Positions 42,930-51,866 are shown, counted from the stretch's first letter. The stretch is DNA of 64,000 nt from Pantoea allii (GCF_002307475.1 NZ_NTMH01000040.1:558001-622000); one strand, 5' to 3'. A program made the numbers and translations. The notes: generated by a model from the sequence alone, not told the origin.

Positions 42930-43850
42930 TCAGTGCGACGAAACAAATGTCGATGTTTGCTGCAAAGAGGGAAACGCGAAGTTACGCTGCATACGTTTTA
43001 CTTCCTCTGCCGGCGGCAGGCCAAACAGCCGTTTAAACTCACGATTAAACTGCGGTGGGCTTTCGTAGCCAACAGCGTAGCTTGCGGCAGCAGCAGTAAG
43101 CTTCTTGCGGACCATCAGCATTCGCGCCTGGTGCAGGCGGACCGATTTTACATACTGCATCGGAGGCATGCTGGTTATCGCTTTAAAATGGTGATGAAAT
43201 GTCGGCACGCTCATGCCGGTTTCCTTCGCCAGTTCGGTGAGCGTTACAGGCTCAGCATATGTGGCATGAATGCGCCGTAACGCTTTCCCAATTTTGCCGA
43301 ACTGCCCCTGCAAGGCCAGCGCCGCGCGCATTGCATTGCCCTGCGCGCCGGTTAACACACGGAAATAGAGTTCACGCATCCTCGCTGGCCCCAGAATTGC
43401 AGCTTCAGTCGGATTGTCCAGAACCTCAAGCACGCGCCATACCGCTGTTTTTATCGTGTCATCCATCGGGCTTGATATCATGCTCTCAGGCGCGGCGGAA
43501 GGGGGCAGAGCGCCATACTGTTCGATCTGTAGCATCAGTTCAGCGGCCAGTTGAAAATCAAGATGAATATAGACGGCCAGCAACGGATGCTCTGCTGATG
43601 CGTCAGTCTCCATTGTAAAAGGCACGGGCACTGAGACGGCAAGGTAGTGCTGTTCATCATACAAATAGGTCTTTTTGCCGAAGTAACCTCGTTTACTGCC
43701 CTGAAAGACAAAAACAATTCCGGGATCATACAGCACTGGCGTTCTTGCAAGCGGTCGGTTGGCGCGCAAAATTCTCACGTCGGGCAATGCAGTAAGGTTA
43801 TATCCCTCCTGAATTGCCAGTGTTTTCACCCGTGTAATCATGTCGGACAT
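42930..43850 (-). CDS. AraC-family regulator (AraC_N type, YqhC-like)
   Basis: This 306-residue protein has the AraC_N sensor (PVLYDPGIVFVFQGSKRGYF, YLAVSVPVPFTMETDASAEH) and the C-terminal double helix-turn-helix (VTLTELAKETGMSVPTFHHH, YAVGYESPPQFNREFKRLFG). Members such as YqhC activate a divergent oxidoreductase gene in response to aldehydes. The same layout occurs here with an SDR gene 101 bases away. Confidence 0.88.
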   Translation of the reverse strand: MSDMITRVKTLAIQEGYNLTALPDVRILRANRPLARTPVLYDPGIVFVFQGSKRGYFGKKTYLYDEQHYLAVSVPVPFTMETDASAEHPLLAVYIHLDFQLAAELMLQIEQYGALPPSAAPESMISSPMDDTIKTAVWRVLEVLDNPTEAAILGPARMRELYFRVLTGAQGNAMRAALALQGQFGKIGKALRRIHATYAEPVTLTELAKETGMSVPTFHHHFKAITSMPPMQYVKSVRLHQARMLMVRKKLTAAAASYAVGYESPPQFNREFKRLFGLPPAEEVKRMQRNFAFPSLQQTSTFVSSH

Positions 43851-43951
43851 TATAGAGCCTCATAAAATCAGGCAATAAAACCATAAGATTTGGCCTGAAA
43901 ATCCATCAGTACAGACAATATCATGCAGCTTTTACTGCATGGGAATTAATT

Positions 43952-44785
43952 ATGACATCTGCAAAAACGATTTTTATCACTGGTGTGAGTAGCGGCTTCG
44001 GTCTTGCCCTGGCGAAGGAAGCTCTGCTTGCGGGCCATCGGGTTATCGGCACTTTACGCAACTGTGAATCCATTGATGCTTTTGAAGCGCTTGATGCGCA
44101 GCGGGCATTCGGCCGTCTGCTTGACGTGACTGACACTGAACGTGTCGATGAGGTGGTCAGAGAAATTCTGGAAACTGTCGGTCCTGTTGATGTTCTGGTC
44201 AACAATGCCGGTTACGGCCATGAAGGTATTCTGGAAGAATCCTCTCTTGAAGACATGCGTCGCCAGTTTGACGTGAATGTGTTTGGCGCAGTAGCGATGA
44301 CAAAAGCAGTACTGCCGGTCATGCGAGAGCGACGCAGCGGGCACATCATCAATATCACGTCGATGGGCGGTTTCATCACCCTGCCCGGTATCAGCTATTA
44401 CTGCGGCAGCAAATTTGCGCTGGAAGGCATATCAGAAACCTTAAGCAAGGAACTGGCCGCGTTTAACGTAAAAGTCACCGCTGTCGCACCCGGCTCGTTT
44501 CGCACCGACTGGGCAGGTCGCTCAATGTCACGCAGTGCTCGAACCATCACAGACTATGACGCGTTCTTTGACCCCATTCGCAAGGCGCGTCAGGAAAAAA
44601 GCGGAAATCAACCCGGTGATCCCGTAAAAGCGGCGCAGGCCATCCTGACATTGATTGAAAGTCAGAACCCACCCACACACCTGTTGTTAGGCAGTGATGC
44701 TCTGAGTCTGGTGCGGCAAAAGCTCACTGATTTGTCTAGGGAAATAGAAAAATGGGAAAAATTAACGCTTTCGACTGATGGCTAA
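43952..44785 (+). CDS. Short-chain dehydrogenase/reductase
   Basis: This 277-residue classical SDR has TGVSSGFGLALAKEA (cofactor loop), NNAGYGHEG, the catalytic Ser in ITSMGG and YCGSK with Tyr-x3-Lys at about residues 149-153. The C-terminal extension after GDPVKAAQAI is typical of the group often called 'oxidoreductase, SDR family' next to YqhC-like regulators. It probably reduces aldehydes or ketones with NADPH. A small palindrome ATGCAG-N6-CTGCAT (43923-43940) lies just before the Shine-Dalgarno. Confidence 0.87.
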   Translation: MTSAKTIFITGVSSGFGLALAKEALLAGHRVIGTLRNCESIDAFEALDAQRAFGRLLDVTDTERVDEVVREILETVGPVDVLVNNAGYGHEGILEESSLEDMRRQFDVNVFGAVAMTKAVLPVMRERRSGHIINITSMGGFITLPGISYYCGSKFALEGISETLSKELAAFNVKVTAVAPGSFRTDWAGRSMSRSARTITDYDAFFDPIRKARQEKSGNQPGDPVKAAQAILTLIESQNPPTHLLLGSDALSLVRQKLTDLSREIEKWEKLTLSTDG

Positions 44786-44880
44786 CCCGTCTCTGACCGC
44801 GGGAATTGACTGGACAATCTGGTATGGCCGCTCAGACAGTCGGCCATTTTACTTAAGGATGATGCTAGTACTTATGTATG

Positions 44881-44946
44881 GTCCGCTTTTCGCTCATAGC
44901 GGACCTCCAGCTCAGTCAGCATGTCCGCTTTGTGCCAGAAGCGGAC
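44881..44946. repeat. Two-hairpin dispersed repeat, site 10 (B and A units)
   Basis: Unit B (44881-44904) has GTCCGCTT / ATAGCGGAC arms around TTCGCTC. Unit A (44923-44946) has GTCCGCTT / AAGCGGAC around TGTGCCAG. It lies between the convergent SDR and LysR genes and is the best-preserved full copy. Confidence 0.93.
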
Positions 44947-44995
44947 ATGACTAACAACACGTTATTTTCATCAATTAATTGCAGCCAATTCACTA

Positions 44996-45859
44996 TCAAT
45001 GTTTATGTATCAGCCTGGTCAGCATCTCGCAGAAGGCCTCGCTTGCTGGATTAACGCGGTGTTTATTCAGGCGTAGCAGGCAATCAACCGACGGCAGAGG
45101 CATCCATGTCTCAAGTTCATGCGCATTACAAATTGTTTTCTCAACGCTGTATTGATTGAGTATTCCTATCCCCAGTCCCGAGGTTATCGCCGCAAGCATA
45201 CCAGCCACTGAAGGACACTCCAGCATCACAGTAAATGGAATTTTTGCCTGCCGAAGTTTCTCCTCAGCCAGGTTTCGGTAATAGCAATCCGGTCCCCAGG
45301 TAATAAGCTTCAGGCGCTTATCCGATTCATGCCGCCAGGCAGGCGTTGCGTACCAGTTTAATTTTTCACTCCACAATACCTTATCTTCCGTCGATGCCGT
45401 GCCCGTGAAATCCTGATGTAAAATGATCTCCAGACCGCCTTCAGCAAAATGCTGACGCAGGAGATGACTTTGCTCCACCACCAGTTGTATATCCACCTCT
45501 GGGTGGTGATGAGTGAAGGTTGAAATCACCTCGCATATTTCAGTCATTGAGATGTGTTCAGTAACCCCTATTCGCAGCTTGCCACGTAGCGACGAAGGCG
45601 AAAAATAGGCCACGGCGAGATCGTGTTCAGTGAGTATTTTTTCCGCATGTTGCAGCAGAACGCTGCCCTTTTCTGTCGCAACGGCTTTTCCGGCGATGCG
45701 CGTAAGTAGCTGGCATTTAAGTTGATCCTCAAGCCGTCTGAGCTTCCAGCTTACAGCGGACTGGCTCAGGTTGAGAAGTAATGCGGCCTTACTCATGTTG
45801 CCCGTTTGCAGCACGGTCCGGAACACTCTGAGTGAGTCAACGGAGAGTCGTTTATTCAT
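44996..45859 (-). CDS. LysR-family transcriptional regulator
   Basis: This 287-residue protein has the LysR helix-turn-helix (NMSKAALLLNLSQSAVSWKL, RRLEDQLKCQLLTRIAGKAV) and a complete effector domain. It is divergent from the hydrolase-GST pair with about 100 bases between and probably controls it. ATATGACA / TGTCATAT lie in that space. Confidence 0.87.
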   Translation of the reverse strand: MNKRLSVDSLRVFRTVLQTGNMSKAALLLNLSQSAVSWKLRRLEDQLKCQLLTRIAGKAVATEKGSVLLQHAEKILTEHDLAVAYFSPSSLRGKLRIGVTEHISMTEICEVISTFTHHHPEVDIQLVVEQSHLLRQHFAEGGLEIILHQDFTGTASTEDKVLWSEKLNWYATPAWRHESDKRLKLITWGPDCYYRNLAEEKLRQAKIPFTVMLECPSVAGMLAAITSGLGIGILNQYSVEKTICNAHELETWMPLPSVDCLLRLNKHRVNPASEAFCEMLTRLIHKH

Positions 45860-45863
45860 TTTT

Positions 45864-45913
45864 ATATGACAAAAGTGGGTTTACAGCGGGAAAGAATGTC
45901 ACTGGTGTCATAT
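45864..45913. promoter_or_regulatory. 8-bp inverted repeat in the LysR-hydrolase divergent promoter
   Basis: ATATGACA (45864-45871) and TGTCATAT (45906-45913) are exact reverse complements, 34 bases apart. The spacing is long for one LysR operator, so they may be two half-sites of a DNA-looping tetramer. Confidence 0.4.
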
Positions 45914-45960
45914 GCAGTCAACGGATAGCCTGACTGAAACAAACACAACGGAAAAAGCTG

Positions 45961-46812
45961 ATGTCCGCTAATAACGCATTAATGAATGACCACGTTCTGA
46001 TCCAGGGTTGTCGCATTGCAACCGGGGTCCATGGTTCAGGAACACCTCTGGTGCTGGTTCATGGCACGCCCGCACACTCAGTGATCTGGCAGTCACTGGT
46101 GCCGGTATTTGTCGATGCGGGTTTTCATGTTCATCTGTATGACCTGCCTGGGTTTGGCGCATCAGAGCGCCCTTTGACGGCTGATACCTCGGTTGCCGCT
46201 CAAGTCGGTTTTCTGCTGAAACTGCTTGAACACTGGCAGCTCAAAAAAACACATCTTTTTGGACACGATATCGGCGGGGCCATTTCACTCAGACTGGCGT
46301 TCGATAACCCATCCCTTTTGAAGACGCTTACGATTGCCGATATTCCCAGCTACGACTCCTGGCCTTCACCCACATGGAAAGATATGCGGGATAACTATGC
46401 GGATTATGCGCTGATCCCCGCCACTGAGCATTACCGCGCGATGTCTCGCCAGTTAAAGATGGCTGTTTTTAATAAGCATCTGATGACAGAGCAGCGGCTG
46501 GAAAGTTATCTCGCACCGCTTTGTGGTGTGGTAGGGCAACCTTCATTTTACCAGCATCAGGTTGCGCACTATAATGCCTGTTACACCAGTGACTTTGCAG
46601 AAAAATTGCCGCAACTCCGGCTGCCTGTGCAGGTTTTATGGGGCGCCGAAGATGAATGGCAACCCGTTGAGTATGGAAGGCGTTTGCAGCGCGACATCGT
46701 CTCTTCCTCGCTGCATATCTATGAACAGGCCGGACACTTTTTAATGGAAGATGCTCCCTTGCCTGTTGCCGCACAGTTAATTGATTTTGTTAATCAACAT
46801 AATATGAGGTAG
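45961..46812 (+). CDS. Alpha/beta hydrolase with Asp nucleophile (haloalkane dehalogenase/epoxide hydrolase type)
   Basis: This 283-residue hydrolase has the oxyanion motif VHGTPAHS at about residues 33-40 and the nucleophile elbow GHDIGG with Asp103, where most alpha/beta hydrolases have Ser. It has a helical cap (about 130-210), an acid in WGAEDEWQP and the final His in EQAGHFLMED. An Asp nucleophile points to haloalkane dehalogenases, epoxide hydrolases or fluoroacetate dehalogenases. Its stop lies four bases before a GST gene. The pair probably detoxifies an electrophile and is controlled by the divergent LysR protein. The exact substrate is unknown. Confidence 0.82.
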   Translation: MSANNALMNDHVLIQGCRIATGVHGSGTPLVLVHGTPAHSVIWQSLVPVFVDAGFHVHLYDLPGFGASERPLTADTSVAAQVGFLLKLLEHWQLKKTHLFGHDIGGAISLRLAFDNPSLLKTLTIADIPSYDSWPSPTWKDMRDNYADYALIPATEHYRAMSRQLKMAVFNKHLMTEQRLESYLAPLCGVVGQPSFYQHQVAHYNACYTSDFAEKLPQLRLPVQVLWGAEDEWQPVEYGRRLQRDIVSSSLHIYEQAGHFLMEDAPLPVAAQLIDFVNQHNMR

Positions 46813-46816
46813 AGCC

Positions 46817-47419
46817 ATGATCCTGATCGGAATGCTGGATTCACCCTATGTCAGACGGGTTGCTATTTACATGAAAGTATTGGGTATTCAATTCGAGCAT
46901 CGGCCGCTTTCGGTATTCGGCGATTTTGATGTCTTAACGAAAATTAATCCGGCTGTCAAAGTTCCAACGCTTATCACAGATGATAATCAGGTGCTGATAG
47001 ACTCCACACTAATCATTCATTACCTTGAGAGATATTGCGGTCATTCGACTGCACCCACAGCAAAGTCCGGAGTGGAAGAACTCCGGGATCTGCATCTTAC
47101 CGGCTTCGCCCTGGCAGCCTGCGAAAAAGCGGTGCAGATTGTGTACGAACAGCGTCTCAGGCCGGAAGAAAAACAGTATCAGCCCTGGTTGAATCGGGTA
47201 ACTCAACAACTTCATGGTGCATGGCAGACGCTGGAGAACGAGCTGCGAGAAAGTCATCCTGACATACTGTCCGTGGCCGGTATCAGCATCGCAGTGGCCT
47301 GGAGTTTTACAGAATTGATGTTGCCAGATACCCTCAGCCGTGAGCTGTATCCGGAAGTAACCGGGTTTACATTGCTGGCCGAACAGCGCCCGGAATTTTT
47401 GGCAACACCTTTGAGTTAA
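46817..47419 (+). CDS. Glutathione S-transferase family protein
   Basis: This 200-residue protein has a thioredoxin-like N-terminal domain (MILIGMLDSPYVRRVAIYMK with the active-site Ser, KVPTLITDDNQVLIDSTLII holding the glutathione-binding Pro and Asp-Ser) and an all-helical C-terminal domain. It starts four bases after the hydrolase stop, so the two are translationally coupled. It probably conjugates the electrophile handled with the neighbouring hydrolase. Confidence 0.87.
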   Translation: MILIGMLDSPYVRRVAIYMKVLGIQFEHRPLSVFGDFDVLTKINPAVKVPTLITDDNQVLIDSTLIIHYLERYCGHSTAPTAKSGVEELRDLHLTGFALAACEKAVQIVYEQRLRPEEKQYQPWLNRVTQQLHGAWQTLENELRESHPDILSVAGISIAVAWSFTELMLPDTLSRELYPEVTGFTLLAEQRPEFLATPLS

Positions 47420-47624
47420 AGAGTGCGGGTGGCGTCTCACTGATGCAGTATCTGTATAAGGGAAACACTTACTGCATTAAAATCAATCCGTTGTAAAAGG
47501 CTACTTTGTAGACGCCAGTTAAATATCTATAGAAAAGACGCACAACCCTTAATAACTGAATCGCCATGGCTTCTATAGACCTGTAAAAGGACATTATCGT
47601 GGCTATACGCAGGGAATAGTTATC

Positions 47625-47687
47625 TTTCGCTTCTCGCTCAAAGCGAACCGTTCCCCTTCTAAAGTCCGCCTCGTGCTGCGAGTTCAA
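47625..47687. repeat. Two-hairpin dispersed repeat, site 11 (degenerate B and A units)
   Basis: Unit B keeps paired arms TTCGCTT / AAGCGAA around CTCGCTC, both sides changed together. Unit A (47664-47687) starts GTCCGCCTCGTGCTG but its right arm is lost. Confidence 0.65.
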
Positions 47688-47843
47688 CGGGTCGATGCAA
47701 CGCTATCCTTAATCAAGCGGGACGTTGCTGCTTACTCGAAAGAATATTTTTATGAAGCCGTAGTTCCGGTTTATTTAGCAGAATTTATTTAATTGATCAT
47801 TGATACATAGTGGTGTTCTGAGTAGGACGTTATATAAGTCAAT

Positions 47844-47867
47844 GTCCGTTTCTCATATAAAGCGGAC
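47844..47867. repeat. Dispersed hairpin repeat, site 12 (single B unit)
   Basis: GTCCGTTT and AAAGCGGAC flank CTCATAT. It lies 23 bases after the 3' end of the minus-strand MFS gene. Confidence 0.75.
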
Positions 47868-47889
47868 ATTATCTCAATAATCAGATTTT

Positions 47890-49260
47890 TTAAGTTTTTA
47901 CAGAGGCAGAATGTCTGCCCATGCAAATGATCCATACCAGGCCGCCAAGAAGTGAGAAAGCGGTACCGATATAAATAGCTGTATCTGGATTCTCTGCGAG
48001 GGTTTTTATATCACCAAGGAGACCACCAAAGATGGCGACGCCCAGCGCAGAACCAGCTTGCCGGCTGGCATTGAGTACACCGGCAGCAAGTCCCGATTGT
48101 TCTTTGACAACAGCATTCATGACTGTTGCTGTAGCGACTGGCGTAATGATGCCGGCAGCAAGGCCGAGAGGCGGAAAGCAAAGCGCGATCTGCCAGTAGT
48201 ATGCATTTTCATTTAGTATCATGAGTCCTGCGAATCCTGCAGCGTAGAGCCCATAACATCCGGCTATCAGCCTAAAAGGGCCGAACAGGCTATTGAGCTT
48301 TCCGGCACTAAAGCTGCCTAATGTAACCATCAGGGTTAGTGGAAGAAAAGCAAGACCAACATTTAGTGATGGCCAGTTGCGCAACGTGCCAAAGTAAAGG
48401 CTCAGAAGAAAAAACAGTCCGTAAAACACTAATCCTGAAATGAGCGATACGATAACCGAGGCTAAAAAATCAGCAAGGCGAAACAATTTCAGCGGCAGCA
48501 CCGGCTGATTCACTATGCACTCGTTAAAAACAAACGCCCCCCATGCTATTACAGCCACCAGCGCTCCTCTGCATATCCACGGGTCACTCCATCCCAGATG
48601 AAAGCCTTCAATCATTACGGCAACAGATGCACCCATCGCAACAATGGCCATTAACTGCCCGGCAAAATCTGTTGATGTCTCTCTGGCAGAGATATTTCTT
48701 ACAGGAATGCGCAGTGCCAGCGCAACCCCGATTAATACGACGGGAATATTGACCAGAAAAATGCTTCGCCAGCCTAAAAACTCTATCAGTACGCCCCCTA
48801 ATAACGGTCCGGCTGCCATTGCAACCCCACCACAACCTGACCAGACACTGATGGCTTTAGCGCGCTGTTGAGGCTGCGGATATGCGTTGTTTATTAATAC
48901 CAGGGACGAGGGAACCAGCAGGGCTGCTCCAATACCCTGACAGATCCTCGATCCGATCATAATGGATAACGTTGTAGAAAAGCCGCATCCCGCCGAAGCA
49001 AGAGCAAAAAGCAGCATGCCGGTAAGGTAAACGTTTTTTGCCCCAAGCTTATCGGCAAGCGTACCTCCGCTGAGCAGCAGACTGGCAAAAGTAACAGTGT
49101 AGGAACTGACAATCCACTGTAGCCCACTAATGTCGGGGTGCAGCGCGGCAGCCACTGGTGCAAGTGCAACGTTCACAATCGAAGTGTCGAGGATTACGAT
49201 GATGTAACTGATACTGATAGCAGCTAACAACCATTTTTGAGCTGAAGAAGTCATGTCCAT
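47890..49260 (-). CDS. MFS drug-efflux transporter (DHA2/EmrB-QacA family)
   Basis: This 456-residue inner-membrane protein has about fourteen hydrophobic segments. Motif D1-type ILDTSIVNVALAPVAAAL in helix 1, GGTLADKLGAKNVYLTGM (motif A) and GIGAALLVPSSLVLINNAYP mark the DHA2 drug:H+ antiporters. It should export hydrophobic toxic compounds. It is divergent from an ArsR-like regulator. ATG 49260 and a second Met three codons on are both possible starts. Confidence 0.87.
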   Translation of the reverse strand: MDMTSSAQKWLLAAISISYIIVILDTSIVNVALAPVAAALHPDISGLQWIVSSYTVTFASLLLSGGTLADKLGAKNVYLTGMLLFALASAGCGFSTTLSIMIGSRICQGIGAALLVPSSLVLINNAYPQPQQRAKAISVWSGCGGVAMAAGPLLGGVLIEFLGWRSIFLVNIPVVLIGVALALRIPVRNISARETSTDFAGQLMAIVAMGASVAVMIEGFHLGWSDPWICRGALVAVIAWGAFVFNECIVNQPVLPLKLFRLADFLASVIVSLISGLVFYGLFFLLSLYFGTLRNWPSLNVGLAFLPLTLMVTLGSFSAGKLNSLFGPFRLIAGCYGLYAAGFAGLMILNENAYYWQIALCFPPLGLAAGIITPVATATVMNAVVKEQSGLAAGVLNASRQAGSALGVAIFGGLLGDIKTLAENPDTAIYIGTAFSLLGGLVWIICMGRHSASVKT

Positions 49261-49386
49261 TGGTCGGGGTTATTGTCTGTTCTGAGGGGGATTGACTATA
49301 TCCTGGGCGATCTGAATAATGCTTCGAGCCGTATCGAACTGTTAAATCCCACCATTAGACTGATTTCACTTTTTATGGCGCACGTT

Positions 49387-50088
49387 ATGAACCAGTTTCA
49401 CATTTCAGTCGTGGCGCATCTCATCGCAGAGCCGGTGCGTTCAATAATGCTGATTAACCTTGCTGGAGGAGAAGCACTTTCTGCCAGTGCACTGGCCAGG
49501 GCTGCCAGCGTTACCGCACAGACCGCCAGTTTTCACCTCGCTAAACTGCGTGATGGCGGACTGATATCCGTTGAATCTGTTGGGAGATATCGTTATTACC
49601 GGCTGGCAGGGCCACACATTTCACAGCTTCTGGAAAATTTGGCCTTAGTCGGAACGGTGAGTCAGCAGTGGAAGACCATACCAAGCAGTTTAGCCCGTGA
49701 ACTGCGTTTTGCGCGCTGTTGTTACGACCATCTGGCCGGGCAAATCGGCGTAGCGATTACGCAGGGGATGCTTAATCGTGGACTGTTCGCCATCGGGGAA
49801 AGCCAGCGCTATGTGTTGACCGATTCAGGGCACCACTGGTTAGAGCAACAGGGAATAGAAATCCCTGAAGAATGGGAAGGAAATCATCGTATGTGCCTCG
49901 ACTGGACCGAGCGTCAGTATCACCTTGCTGGTCCACTCGGTTTTGCACTTCTTGATGCTTTTATCTCATGGAAATGGCTGAGTCGTCTGGGTAAATCCAG
50001 AGCGCTCAAAATAACCCCCTCAGGCTGGAAAGCCTTCGGGCACCATTTTGGTATTCGTCAGCTACACGGTACACCCACAGCAGATTAG
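49387..50088 (+). CDS. ArsR-like winged-helix regulator of the divergent efflux gene
   Basis: This protein of about 233 residues has an ArsR helix-turn-helix (SASALARAASVTAQTASFHL, AKLRDGGLISVESVGRYRYY) and a C-terminal half with CYDHLAGQIGVAITQGMLNR and a final DNA-like domain, the longer ArsR type. The frame is open from 49273, but that start would leave only 12 bases to the MFS gene. Met at 49387 (or 49375) begins MNQFHISVVAHLIAEPVRSI, like a normal ArsR head, and leaves room for promoters. It probably represses the efflux gene. Confidence 0.75.
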   Translation: MNQFHISVVAHLIAEPVRSIMLINLAGGEALSASALARAASVTAQTASFHLAKLRDGGLISVESVGRYRYYRLAGPHISQLLENLALVGTVSQQWKTIPSSLARELRFARCCYDHLAGQIGVAITQGMLNRGLFAIGESQRYVLTDSGHHWLEQQGIEIPEEWEGNHRMCLDWTERQYHLAGPLGFALLDAFISWKWLSRLGKSRALKITPSGWKAFGHHFGIRQLHGTPTAD

Positions 50089-50180
50089 CCCTTTTTTAAT
50101 TTGTAATGCGAACCAAACGCTTTATATTTCTGTGACGACGACTGCCGGGTGTTACGGGTTAAGGAAAGTGACGTCAAGGA

Positions 50181-50375
50181 TTGAAAAACGATCCCTCTGA
50201 ATTAAGAGACGTGATGACTAAATTTGGGGTGCTACCACACTCAATAGAAATCTATGATTCAGGTTCAAGCCCTTTCGAAGGTTCAATAGAAGAAAATGAA
50301 GAAAGACGGAAACAAATTAGCCACCGCTTAGTCGCCGAAGCAATATTTACCCGCTTCCAGCCCCAATCCTGGTGA
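50181..50375 (+). CDS. Short uncharacterised frame (64 codons, TTG start)
   Basis: The frame begins with TTG after CAAGGA and encodes an acidic, soluble peptide (SSPFEGSIEENEERRKQISH). I do not recognise it. It may be a real small gene, or the 3' end of a lost one, since no good start exists. It lies between the ArsR-like gene and hairpin repeat 13. Confidence 0.3.
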   Translation: MKNDPSELRDVMTKFGVLPHSIEIYDSGSSPFEGSIEENEERRKQISHRLVAEAIFTRFQPQSW

Positions 50376-50407
50376 GTCTTAATGTCTGATCTTCATTCAG
50401 GCTAAAG

Positions 50408-50431
50408 GTCCGCTTCGTGCCCGAAGAGGAC
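50408..50431. repeat. Dispersed hairpin repeat, site 13 (single A unit)
   Basis: AAAGGTCC and GGACCTTT (50404-50435) extend the arms around CGCTTCGTGCCCGAAGA. It lies between the ArsR-like gene and the 3' end of the broken VOC gene. Confidence 0.75.
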
Positions 50432-50442
50432 CTTTACAATTC

Positions 50443-50865
50443 TTATTGCGGCTTTGAACCTAAGCTTTGGTTGAACCTCAATAAATAGCCATCTGGATCA
50501 AGCACCAAGAAATTGAGTTGACCATGAAGAAGATCGTGGTCGCGATATCAACGTTCCTCGATAGGTTTATGCAAATGGAGACCGGCATCTTCAATTGCTG
50601 CAACCAGAAGCGCGCTGTTGGGACATTCAATCGACAGGTTCAAACCTCTGCCAAATGGGCGCTCCAAAGGACCCACCCGCCAAGGCGACTCATTCGGGTA
50701 GTCTTCCTCAAGCATCAATTGGCTACCGCAATATGAAATAAATGCAAACTTCTCTTCTTGCCTATCGTACTCAATTCTGAAGCCCAGAATCTGGCAGTAA
50801 AATCACAAACTTTGTTGCAGAGCAGAAACGATCAGCTCTGGAATCAGCGCATTCATTTTCAACAT
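50443..50865 (-). pseudogene. VOC/bleomycin-resistance-like gene with two in-frame TGA codons
   Basis: One continuous minus-strand frame of 141 codons runs from ATG 50865 (AGGAG seven bases upstream) to TAA 50443. It encodes a complete VOC protein: MNALIPELIVSALQQSL, FYCQILGFRIEYDRQEEKFA, FISYCGSQLMLEED, ERPFGRGLNLSIECPNSALL and FLVLDPDGYLLRFNQSLG. It is interrupted only by TGA at codon 21 (50803-50805) and codon 106 (50548-50550). The second stands where relatives often have Trp (EERWYR); the first could come from CGA or TGG. No frameshift is present. It is a recently inactivated gene, unless the stops are read through. Confidence 0.75.
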
Positions 50866-51404
50866 GACTTGCTCCTGTTGATTTCAAAAGTATACATGTA
50901 GTAAAGCTGCGCCCGCTGGAAAGAGACAGTTTCACGCTGCCACCTGATGCAGATAATTAGGGCGACGATACCAAACAGGTATTGTGAGAGCAGACTTTAT
51001 TACTTCGCGGTACTGACGACTAATACAGGCGTAAAACGCGATGTGTTACTGACGTTTCGAATGTTAATGACGGTATGCTGGCCGCAGAGAATGACACCAT
51101 CTTGCAGTCCGTTAATCTGTTCACCATGTTATGGGCTTGGGCTGTGTTCAATGAACCCGTTTCCCGAAAATTGGCATCTGTCTGGTGTTACGTACTGAGC
51201 CTCGGCAAGCCGACCTCCAGTCATGAACCATCTAAATAGAATGCATGCTAGCTATTTCATTTATGCCAGCACAAAGGGGAAGGCACGCAGTACACTGTGA
51301 GTCGTTTAAGCCATCTACACGGCTTAAACTCAACGTAATTAAGTCAAAATGATATCCGCTATTACTATTGTTATTAATAGTTATAATTGACTTTTTTGGT
51401 GGGT
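50866..51404. other. Intergenic region with a possible gene remnant and an inverted repeat
   Basis: No intact gene is seen. A plus-strand frame ending at the TAG near 51238 reads protein-like and hydrophobic (NDGMLAAENDTILQSVNLFT, MLWAWAVFNEPVSRKLASVW) but has no start and is unknown to me. The DNA next to the lysozyme-inhibitor gene is AT-rich. Confidence 0.3.
51304..51329. repeat. 9-bp perfect inverted repeat downstream of the effector-immunity pair
   Basis: GTTTAAGCC (51304-51312) and GGCTTAAAC (51321-51329) are exact reverse complements with an 8-base loop. There is no T run on either strand, so it is a weak terminator candidate; a recombination site is an alternative. Confidence 0.5.
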
Positions 51405-51866
51405 TTAACCGTCTGAAAGATCTGGGTGTACCATCTTAATTTCCTCAATACGCCTTATACCCATGTTTATCTGACAGCTTAGCGCTACTGAACTATAGCC
51501 ATCAATGCCTTCTGCACCGGCGCTGGCTGCTTTGCAGTAATCCTGCCGATATTTCAACCATAGCTCTTGGCTTCTGATAAAAGCATTTTTCATATCTTCC
51601 CTCTGCTTCTTTTCACCCATCCACCACTGACTGTAATCATAATTTGAAATCTCTTTTAACTTATCTTGGTATACTGTATTCAGTTTTTTTTCTGCAGCTT
51701 CACTCACAGAAGTTAGACACTCACTGTTATTATCTCCATACTTTTCAGTGCATGCGGTAACCTCTTTACTTTCCACAATGCTCTGTATATTCGATTCTGC
51801 ATATGAACTTAATGAATAGGTTAAGGTCAGCACAAAAAACACACTGCGTGGGTGGAATTTAATCAT
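51405..51866 (-). CDS. LprI/DUF1311-like periplasmic protein, candidate immunity protein
   Basis: This 153-residue protein has a signal peptide (residues 1-23, ending YAES). The mature part shows the DUF1311 (lysozyme-inhibitor LprI) pattern: paired Cys (VTACTEKYG, SECLTSVS), an EKKLNTVYQDKL helix, WLKYRQDYCKAASAGAEG, and SCQINMGIRRIEEI near the end. It would sit in the periplasm. Its ATG overlaps the stop of the muramidase-like gene by four bases (51863-51866), so both are made together. A lysozyme inhibitor coupled to a lysozyme-fold enzyme is best explained as immunity against that enzyme. Confidence 0.8.
   Translation of the reverse strand: MIKFHPRSVFFVLTLTYSLSSYAESNIQSIVESKEVTACTEKYGDNNSECLTSVSEAAEKKLNTVYQDKLKEISNYDYSQWWMGEKKQREDMKNAFIRSQELWLKYRQDYCKAASAGAEGIDGYSSVALSCQINMGIRRIEEIKMVHPDLSDG

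Larger units (their letters stand above)
47420..47889. other. Intergenic region with repeats 11 and 12; no gene seen
   Basis: Between the convergent GST and MFS genes no gene is credible. The stretch contains a degenerate two-hairpin repeat (47625-47687) and a single B-type hairpin (47844-47867). Confidence 0.5.

Noticed and set aside
50548-50805. In-frame TGA codons as selenocysteine
   Set aside because: The flanking residues suggest Trp or Arg codons, no selenocysteine insertion hairpin is evident, and VOC proteins are not known selenoproteins to me.
50947-51198. 83-codon plus-strand frame
   Set aside because: Cys/Pro/Met-rich with no start signal; the neighbouring frame looks more protein-like, so neither is called a gene.
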